Of a stretch of DNA of 38,808 nt, positions 33,360 through 38,808 are shown in pieces (the stretch's first letter is position 1; each line of letters begins with the position of its first letter). A program made the translations under genes and the position numbers. Source of the DNA: Clostridium punense (lineage in GTDB: Bacteria > Bacillota > Clostridia > Clostridiales > Clostridiaceae); NCBI RefSeq assembly GCF_017874425.1, contig NZ_JAGGLL010000035.1:1-38808 (forward strand), given 5' to 3'. Under the pieces are notes generated by a model that made no database searches, was not told the origin of the DNA, and saw nothing but the letters and a program-made list of their open reading frames with translations.

Positions 33360-34424
33360 ATGTCTGTAGAAAATAAAAAAGAAAATATGGGGATAGGGTT
33401 CTTTGAAAGATACCTAACTGTATGGGTTGCTATTTGTATTGTAGTGGGTATTCTTGTAGGTCAAATTTTGCCTATTATTCCTCAGACTTTAAACAAGTTT
33501 GAATATTACAATGTATCTATTCCAGTTGCTATTTTAATTTGGTTAATGATTTATCCAATGATGCTGAAAATAGATTTTTCAAGCATTGTTAATGCTACTA
33601 AAAAGCCAAAGGGGCTTATTGTTACTTGCGTAACAAATTGGCTTATTAAGCCATTTACCATGTATTTAATTGCTGCATTTTTCTTTAATGTAGTTTTTAA
33701 AACTTGGATACCAGTGGATCTTGCTAAAGATTATTTAGCTGGTGCAGTACTTTTAGGGGCAGCTCCTTGTACAGCTATGGTATTTGTTTGGAGCCATTTA
33801 ACTAAGGGTGACCCAGCTTACACACTAGTTCAAGTGGCTGTAAATGATCTAATTATTTTAATTGCTTTTACTCCAATTGTAGCTTTTTTATTAGGAGTAA
33901 GTGATGTTTCTGTACCCTATGGAACCTTGATTATGTCAACTATTTTATTTGTAGTTATACCTCTAACAGCAGGATTTATAACAAGGACTATAATTGTTAA
34001 AAATAAGGGCCTTGAGTATTTTAATAATGTGTTTTTAAAGAAGTTTGATAATATAACAATTATCGGATTACTTCTAACTTTAATTATAATTTTTTCTTTC
34101 CAAGGGGATATTATAATTAACAATCCACTTCACATAGTGTTAATTGCAGTGCCATTAACAATTCAAACCTTTCTTATATTTGGAATTGCTTATGGATGGG
34201 CAAAGCTTTGGAAATTACCACATAACATTGCAGCACCAGCTGGAATGATTGGAGCAAGTAACTTTTTTGAACTTGCTGTGGCTGTTGCCATTGCACTATT
34301 TGGTTTAAAGTCAGGGGCTGCTCTAGCAACAGTGGTTGGGGTACTAGTAGAAGTACCTGTTATGTTAACCCTTGTTAAAATTGCAAATAATACAAGACCT
34401 TGGTTTACAAGTGAAAATAAATAA
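33360..34424 (+). CDS. acr3: Arsenite efflux permease Acr3
   Basis: A 354-residue transporter with ten membrane helices. The essential Cys is Cys137 in GAAPCTAMVFVWS, and the essential Glu is in GASNFFELAVAVA near residue 312. It exports arsenite, alone using the proton gradient or possibly with ArsA. ATG 33360 follows AAGGAGG; the in-frame ATG at 33318 has no site. The 195-bp gap after arsC (33165-33359) holds no gene or terminator, so it is probably the same transcript. Confidence 0.94.
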   Translation: MSVENKKENMGIGFFERYLTVWVAICIVVGILVGQILPIIPQTLNKFEYYNVSIPVAILIWLMIYPMMLKIDFSSIVNATKKPKGLIVTCVTNWLIKPFTMYLIAAFFFNVVFKTWIPVDLAKDYLAGAVLLGAAPCTAMVFVWSHLTKGDPAYTLVQVAVNDLIILIAFTPIVAFLLGVSDVSVPYGTLIMSTILFVVIPLTAGFITRTIIVKNKGLEYFNNVFLKKFDNITIIGLLLTLIIIFSFQGDIIINNPLHIVLIAVPLTIQTFLIFGIAYGWAKLWKLPHNIAAPAGMIGASNFFELAVAVAIALFGLKSGAALATVVGVLVEVPVMLTLVKIANNTRPWFTSENK

Positions 34425-34428
34425 ATGT

Positions 34429-34458
34429 AAAAGGGTCGGATTTTGCCGACCTTTTAAT
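34429..34458 (+). terminator. Terminator after acr3
   Basis: AAAAGG-GTCGG pairs with CCGACCTTTT (one bulged G) and is followed by AATTTT. Confidence 0.8.
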
Positions 34459-34800
34459 TTTATAAACTCAACTCTATAAAGTGAAAAACAAAATAACTAA
34501 GTTTATCCCAGAATATGCATACTGACCTTTTCTGTGTTTAATATAAGGTATCAAAGAAGTATCATGGCTAAGGTTATAGTATGTCAGATGATTTTACTTT
34601 ATGTAGTAGCTCCACTGATAATGAAATTTTAACTACCAACTAAAAGAGGTGTACGTACTAACTTGCAGTGATTATAAATTAATAGATTTAGGACACTATA
34701 TAAATATATATACAAGTTGTCAATTTAGGAAAACACCACTTTTACGCAGTAGTAAAAAGGATAATCTTATTTTTAAATAGTTATTACCTTGAAAGCAATT
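34459..34800. other. Intergenic region before the arsD unit, no gene seen
   Basis: No supported ORF; a 22-codon frame at about 34563 lacks a ribosome binding site. The stretch serves as spacer before the second ArsR operator. Confidence 0.4.
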
Positions 34801-34801
34801 G

Positions 34802-34831
34802 TATGATCATAAACTAATATAATCATATAAT
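34802..34831 (+). promoter_or_regulatory. ArsR operator (copy 2) and -10 elements
   Basis: TATGATCATA-AACTAA-TATAATCATA (34802-34827) is a 10-6-10 imperfect inverted repeat nearly identical to the arsR operator. TATAAT occurs at 34818-34823 inside it and at 34826-34831 at its edge, so a bound repressor would cover the -10. It puts DUF4177, arsD and arsA under ArsR control (inferred). Confidence 0.7.
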
Positions 34832-34877
34832 GTTGTAATAAATAAAAAATATATAATTAATAATGAAGGAGGATTAT

Positions 34878-35078
34878 ATGAGCTGGGAATATAAGACAAT
34901 AGGAATTAATGAATTTGAAGGGCTTAAAGATACATCTAAACTACAAGAAGAACTTAATAATTATGGAGCACAAGGGTGGGAGTTAATATCAGTGTTAAAG
35001 CCACAGCATACTGGTGAGGGATGGTTACCTAAAATTCAAAATGATGTAGTAGTATTTAAAAGAAAGACTGGAAACTAG
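34878..35078 (+). CDS. DUF4177 domain protein in the ars regulon
   Basis: A 66-residue protein that is one DUF4177 domain: MSWEYKTIGI at the start, LQEELNNYGAQGWELISV in the middle and VVVFKRK at the end. The family is widespread and small, with unknown function. ATG 34878 follows GAAGGAGGA; ATG 34863 lies inside that site. It is the first gene downstream of the second ArsR operator and 107 bp before arsD, so an arsenic-linked role is suggested by position only. Confidence 0.8.
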   Translation: MSWEYKTIGINEFEGLKDTSKLQEELNNYGAQGWELISVLKPQHTGEGWLPKIQNDVVVFKRKTGN

Positions 35079-35185
35079 TATTAACTTGTACTTAGTATAC
35101 TTAAGATAAATCAAATATGATTCAAATGTAATATATATGTACTTTAAAACAAATTAATATAAATATTTTAAGGGGAGATAGGAAT

Positions 35186-35494
35186 ATGAAGTTAGAACTT
35201 TTTGAAAAACCAATGTGCTGTCCTACAGGAATTTGTGGACCATCTGTAGATGAGACCTTAGTAAAATTACAGGAAAATATAAAGATTTTACAAGAAAAGT
35301 ATAGTGATTTAAAGGTAGAAAGATATCAACCACAAACTCATGGACTTCAATTTATGGCAGCCAAGGATGTATCACAGTTTGTAAAGGAAGAAAAAATGAA
35401 AGCTCTTCCAATTACAAAAGTAAATGGGGTAATTATAAAGAAAGGTGAATATCCAACTTTAGAGGAAATAGAAGAGGCACTAAGGAGTGAATAA
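35186..35494 (+). CDS. arsD: Arsenic metallochaperone ArsD
   Basis: A 102-residue thioredoxin-fold chaperone. Cys11, Cys12 and Cys17 (PMCCPTGICG) form the As(III) site that matches Cys12-Cys13-Cys18 of R773 ArsD. The C-terminal Cys pairs of R773 are absent, as in many Firmicutes. It hands arsenite to the ArsA ATPase encoded next. ATG follows AAGGGGAG. The stop is only 1 bp before the arsA start, so they are coupled. Confidence 0.93.
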   Translation: MKLELFEKPMCCPTGICGPSVDETLVKLQENIKILQEKYSDLKVERYQPQTHGLQFMAAKDVSQFVKEEKMKALPITKVNGVIIKKGEYPTLEEIEEALRSE

Positions 35495-35495
35495 A

Positions 35496-37322
35496 ATGAC
35501 ACCTAAATTTATCTTTTTCTCTGGAAAGGGTGGAGTTGGTAAGACCTCAATGGCCTGTACAACGGCTATTTATAATGCAGATAAGGGGTTAAAAACATTA
35601 ATAGTTACAACGGATCCTGCATCTAACCTTTCTGATGTGTTTGAACAAGAAATAGGGCATAAAATAACTAAAATAAATAATGTAGATAACCTTTATGCCA
35701 TGGAAATAGACCCGGATAGGTCTACTGAAGAATATAAAGAAAGACTTTTAGCTCCAATGAGAGAATTGTTTTTCGATGAAGATATGATAAAAATAGCTGA
35801 TGAACAGCTTAGTGGCCCTTGTACAGCAGAGATGGCCTCTTTTGATAAATTTATTGATTTCATGGGGGAAACTGAGTATGAGGTAGTAATTTTTGATACT
35901 GCACCAACAGGGCATACCATAAGGCTTTTGGAATTACCTGTGGATTGGAGTAAGCATATTGAAGAAGCCTCAAAAGGCAGCGGACAAACTTGTATGGGGC
36001 CAGTGTCCATGATTCAAGAAAGTAAGGGTAAGTTTGATAGAGCCATTGAAAAGCTTAGGGATACCAGTCAAACAGAGTTTATTTTTGTCATGCAACCAGA
36101 AGCTACATCTTTAGACGAAACTTTACGATCCTCTAAGGAATTAATGGAACTAGGAATTAAAACTTCAAAAATTATTATTAATGGGTTCATTCCTAAAAAA
36201 GAAGCTGAAACACCCTTCTTTGAAAGTAGATATAATATGCAGCAAGAGTATTATAAAAAAGCTAAGAAAACTTTTAAAAATATTCCCATGGATACCATGG
36301 AGTTATTTCATACAGAGCTGAAGGGAGTAAAGAGGTTTAGGGTAATTGTAGAAGCTCTTTACAAGGGAAAAACACTAGAAACCCTGGAAGATAAAAATGA
36401 ATTAGAAGATATAAAAGATGTTACACCAGATAAAGAGGATGTTAGTAGCTTAATCTACCCAGTTAAAGGAGCACACAAAAATATCTTTTTTTCAGGTAAA
36501 GGTGGAGTTGGAAAAACTGTAATGGCCTGCATCACTGCAGTTAATACTGCGTTAAAAGGATATAAGACTTTACTTTTAACTACTGATCCTGCTGCTCATA
36601 TTGGAAAAGTCTTAGATAAACCAATAGGAGATAGTCCAACAAAAATTGAAGGAATAGAAAACTTATATGCAGCAAAGATTGATCCAAAGGTAGCCTTTGA
36701 AGAATATAAGAATTCAGTTTTAGAGGAGGCAAGGAAAAGGTTCAATGAAAGTACTGTTCTTACTATGGAGGAAGAGATGAATTCTCCCTGCACTGAAGAA
36801 ATGGCTGCTTTCCAAAAATTCATATCCTATGCTAGTGAAGAAACTTATGATGTTATAGTATTTGACACAGCACCTACAGGGCACACCTTAAGATTATTAG
36901 AGCTTCCTATGGATTGGAGCAAGCAAATTCAAGTGAAAGCAGGAGTAAATGCAGAAATCAGTGAAGAAGACAGAGTGCAAAAAGAAAGATTTGATAAAGT
37001 TATTTCTATGATGAAGGATAGAGAAAAAACTACTTTTGCCTTTGTAATGTATCCTGAAAAAACTCCAATAATTGAGGCTTATAGAGCTTCACAAGAGCTT
37101 AAGTCTACAGATATCGAAACTCAGCTGGTAGTAGCTAACTTAATAATACCAGAAGAACAAGCTACAACAGATTTTTTTAAAAATAGGAGATATATGCAGG
37201 AGAAATATCTAGTTGAAATAAGAAACACCTTTAACCAAGCTAAAGTTATTAGAGTACCTATGTATCCTAGAGAAATAATTGGACTCAACATGTTAAAGGA
37301 AATAGGAGAAAGTATATTATAA
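35496..37322 (+). CDS. arsA: Arsenite-translocating ATPase ArsA (two-domain)
   Basis: A 608-residue ATPase made of two homologous halves. P-loops GKGGVGKT are at about 10-17 and 334-341, and signature DTAPTGHT loops are in both halves. Cys109 (GPCTAEM), Cys166 (QTCMG) and Cys432 (SPCTEEM) match the three metalloid-binding cysteines of R773 ArsA. ArsA energises efflux through ArsB-type or Acr3 permeases; here Acr3 is the only inorganic permease nearby. ATG 35496 has TAAGGAG upstream inside arsD. Slightly longer than R773 ArsA (583). Confidence 0.95.
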   Translation: MTPKFIFFSGKGGVGKTSMACTTAIYNADKGLKTLIVTTDPASNLSDVFEQEIGHKITKINNVDNLYAMEIDPDRSTEEYKERLLAPMRELFFDEDMIKIADEQLSGPCTAEMASFDKFIDFMGETEYEVVIFDTAPTGHTIRLLELPVDWSKHIEEASKGSGQTCMGPVSMIQESKGKFDRAIEKLRDTSQTEFIFVMQPEATSLDETLRSSKELMELGIKTSKIIINGFIPKKEAETPFFESRYNMQQEYYKKAKKTFKNIPMDTMELFHTELKGVKRFRVIVEALYKGKTLETLEDKNELEDIKDVTPDKEDVSSLIYPVKGAHKNIFFSGKGGVGKTVMACITAVNTALKGYKTLLLTTDPAAHIGKVLDKPIGDSPTKIEGIENLYAAKIDPKVAFEEYKNSVLEEARKRFNESTVLTMEEEMNSPCTEEMAAFQKFISYASEETYDVIVFDTAPTGHTLRLLELPMDWSKQIQVKAGVNAEISEEDRVQKERFDKVISMMKDREKTTFAFVMYPEKTPIIEAYRASQELKSTDIETQLVVANLIIPEEQATTDFFKNRRYMQEKYLVEIRNTFNQAKVIRVPMYPREIIGLNMLKEIGESIL

Positions 37323-37342
37323 AATTACATTGAACTATAGAT

Positions 37343-37378
37343 AACAGGTGATGTTAATAAATATCACCTGTTTTTTTA
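37343..37378 (+). terminator. Terminator closing the arsDA unit
   Basis: AACAGGTGAT pairs perfectly with ATCACCTGTT, followed by a seven-T run. Confidence 0.9.
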
Positions 37379-37392
37379 ATTAATCTTCTAAT

Positions 37393-37426
37393 CTATGACA
37401 ACCTGTTGTCATAGTTACTATGATAT
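37393..37426. promoter_or_regulatory. 22-bp perfect palindrome overlapping a possible promoter
   Basis: CTATGACAAC-ct-GTTGTCATAG (37393-37414) is perfect. An overlapping TCATAG-tta-CTATGA follows, ending at 37423. ATGACA (-35) and TATGAT (-10), 18 bp apart, could be a promoter within it. The next gene, the GyrI-like one, starts 320 bp downstream. The binding protein is unknown. Confidence 0.5.
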
Positions 37427-37736
37427 ATTTTACATATAGTTAATAACCTTTTTAAAAGGCAAGCAATAATAATATTTTGACCCTTCAAGCCTGACATATT
37501 CTATAATAGGACGTTGAACAGCCTTGCAGTTATTCAACGTAGATAAATTCATTTGACCACAGTGAAAATCGACTTCTAAAGCGAGTAATGAAATTAATGT
37601 GGTTACCCTTTAGAGTTAAAGCTATAGCTAAAAGCAGCTTTTGAAAAAGAATTAATTTATTAAATGAAGATTAAAGCCCAATAAATACTTAAGGCAATTT
37701 AGAATTACAAATTATTCAATAGAAAGAAGGAATACT
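37427..37736. other. Long leader or intergenic region before the GyrI-like gene
   Basis: No supported gene. TTGACC (about 37478) and TATAAT (about 37503) have a 19-bp spacer, the spacing seen at MerR-activated promoters. ACGTTGAA-N14-TTCAACGT (37511-37540) follows as a perfect hairpin. A MerR-type switch for the downstream gene is possible but unproven. Confidence 0.4.
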
Positions 37737-38360
37737 ATGAAATTTGAATGGAAAAAGCGAGAAAAAAGTTTATATTTACCTAAAGAAAAGCCCGTTTTAA
37801 TAACAGTGCCAAAACAAAAGTTTTTTATGATAAGTGGAAAGGGAAATCCAAATAGTGAAGAGTTCTCTGAAAAAATAGGTATACTATATTCCTTAGCCTA
37901 TGCCGTTAGAATGATGCCAAGAAAAGGTTATACTCCTGAGGGTTATTTTGAATATACAGTTTATCCACTTGAAGGGGTATGGGATCTAACAGAGGAAGGG
38001 AGACTATCTGCCACACTTAGAAAGGATGAGTTACTTTATACTATTATGATTAGACAACCTGATTTTGTCACTGAAGAGGTGGTTAATAAAGCTTTTGAAA
38101 CTGTTAGAAAAAAAGGAGACAATCCCTTGTTAAATGAAGTAACCTTTGGAACTATGGAAGATGGGTTGGCTGTTCAGATGCTGCATGTGGGTTCCTATGA
38201 TGATGAGGTACAGAGTTTTCAACAAATGAAAAACTTCATTAAAGAAAATAATCTTGAAATAGTAACTTTAAAGCATAGGGAAATTTATATTTCAGATTCA
38301 AGAAAAACTGAAAAAAGTAAATTAAAGACGGTTTTAAGATACCAGGTTTGCTATAAATAA
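37737..38360 (+). CDS. GyrI-like small-molecule-binding domain protein
   Basis: A 207-residue protein of the GyrI-like (SOUL/BmrR effector-binding) type: KFEWKKREKSLYLPKEKP at the start, VPKQKFFMISGKGNPNS, GILYSLAYAVRMM and the closing HREIYISD...LRYQVCYK. The length is typical of stand-alone members. They bind hydrophobic or drug-like ligands, and some hydrolyse cyclopropanoid electrophiles. No DNA-binding domain is present. ATG follows AGAAGGA. It lies just outside the arsenic island. Confidence 0.85.
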   Translation: MKFEWKKREKSLYLPKEKPVLITVPKQKFFMISGKGNPNSEEFSEKIGILYSLAYAVRMMPRKGYTPEGYFEYTVYPLEGVWDLTEEGRLSATLRKDELLYTIMIRQPDFVTEEVVNKAFETVRKKGDNPLLNEVTFGTMEDGLAVQMLHVGSYDDEVQSFQQMKNFIKENNLEIVTLKHREIYISDSRKTEKSKLKTVLRYQVCYK

Positions 38361-38494
38361 TGGGGTGAATATGACTCTAATATTTTAAATTTTACTTTAG
38401 TAATGAATGTAAAAATAGAGAATTCTATAGTGACTATTTTCTGATATTATTAAAAGTCTCTCTTTTGAGCCAATATTGATAATTAATATAATAT

Positions 38495-38537
38495 AAAACT
38501 GGGCAAACAATTTTACTTGTCCAGTTTACTTTTTTTG
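38495..38537. terminator. Bidirectional terminator
   Basis: AAACTGGGCAA pairs with TTGTCCAGTTT (one G-U), with T-rich sequence after it on the plus strand. It separates the GyrI-like gene from the minus-strand peptide gene and may end both. Confidence 0.7.
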
Positions 38538-38563
38538 TCTAACGTAAGAAAAATACTAAAATA

Positions 38564-38656
38564 TTATTTCTTCTTATCCTTCTTCTTTTTATCAAAAAAA
38601 CCCATAATTAGCAATGTCATAAATAATGCTGTTAATATATATAAGGAGTGTTCCAA
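38564..38656 (-). CDS. 30-residue single-helix membrane peptide
   Basis: A TTG start on the minus strand has GAAGGTG 6 nt upstream and opens a 30-codon frame ended by TAA. The peptide is MEHSLYIL, then a hydrophobic helix through TALFMTLLIMGFF, then DKKKKDKKK, giving one membrane helix with a strongly basic tail inside. TATAAT about 50 bp upstream could be its -10, and the hairpin at 38495-38537 could end its transcript. The architecture resembles type I toxins and other regulatory membrane peptides, but no antitoxin RNA is identified. Confidence 0.55.
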   Translation of the reverse strand: MEHSLYILTALFMTLLIMGFFDKKKKDKKK

Positions 38657-38808
38657 TAATTTCACCTTCTAACACAGAGCTTAGTTTAATATTCTATATT
38701 TTTATTATACATGTAACTCATATTTCGCATAACTATTTTTGGTAATTTTGTAGTTTATTTTTGTAATAAATGTATAGTTATTACTGGATTTAAAGTTATT
38801 ATAAAGTA

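Noticed and set aside
34563-34631. 22-codon hydrophobic frame between acr3 and DUF4177
   Set aside because: No ribosome binding site and too short to support.
37430-37552. 40-codon minus-strand frame before the GyrI-like gene
   Set aside because: The open run extends to about 50 codons, but there is no ribosome binding site, it contains a hairpin, and such a run is expected by chance at this base composition.

Overview
The window is low-GC, AT-rich DNA with dense short operons, strong Shine-Dalgarno sites, frequent TTG and GTG starts and many intrinsic terminators. Together with RecA, CarD-like, VanZ-like and Spo0E-like proteins and thioredoxin-type ArsC, this points to a spore-forming Firmicute, most likely Clostridium or a close relative. 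I saw no rRNA, tRNA, CRISPR array, insertion sequence or phage gene.

Layout. Positions 1-4650 hold small stand-alone genes: a CinD/Frm2-like nitroreductase, a divergent pyridoxamine-phosphate-oxidase-like protein and HxlR regulator, two unrecognised membrane or secreted proteins, an AadA-like nucleotidyltransferase and an unknown helical protein. Positions 5114-15815 are one co-directional block bounded by a strong promoter and a terminator: tetR, cheA, a Spo0E-like protein, cheW, a transmembrane chemoreceptor, cheR, cheB, a cytoplasmic hybrid histidine kinase and a stand-alone receiver. It is a full chemosensory pathway with no flagellar gene in sight, so it may control something other than flagellar rotation. 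Positions 16124-18825 hold a small Cys-rich protein, two CarD/Tudor-like proteins and recA. Positions 19054-29261 are mixed accessory genes: an ABC exporter with its own promoter and operator, VanZ-like, three GNAT acetyltransferases, a DUF2975 plus XRE pair, a B12-binding-type radical SAM protein and a membrane-anchored Asp-box protein. A 5'-truncated gene remnant lies at 23214-23462.

Positions 29326-37322 form an arsenic resistance island. On the minus strand are an ArsP-type permease with a Cys-rich loop and a MarR regulator with Cys-Cys pairs. Divergent from these are a second Cys-containing MarR and an ArsN1-like acetyltransferase, then arsR-arsC-acr3, then DUF4177-arsD-arsA. ArsC would reduce arsenate; Acr3, possibly energised by ArsA and fed by ArsD, would export arsenite; ArsP and ArsN1 would deal with organoarsenicals. 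The sequence shows separate operators for three regulators: TTGTATNATACAA sites around the minus-strand MarR and arsP, a 37-bp inverted repeat over the second MarR promoter, and a near-duplicate 27-bp element in front of both arsR and DUF4177-arsD-arsA. The window ends with a GyrI-like protein and a 30-residue single-helix peptide gene at 38564-38656 on the minus strand.

The most interesting points are the chemosensory operon with embedded TetR and Spo0E-like genes, the wiring of the arsenic island with its Cys-pair MarR regulators and Cys-rich permease, and the unlisted small membrane peptide. Function calls rest on recognised motifs; no database search was run.
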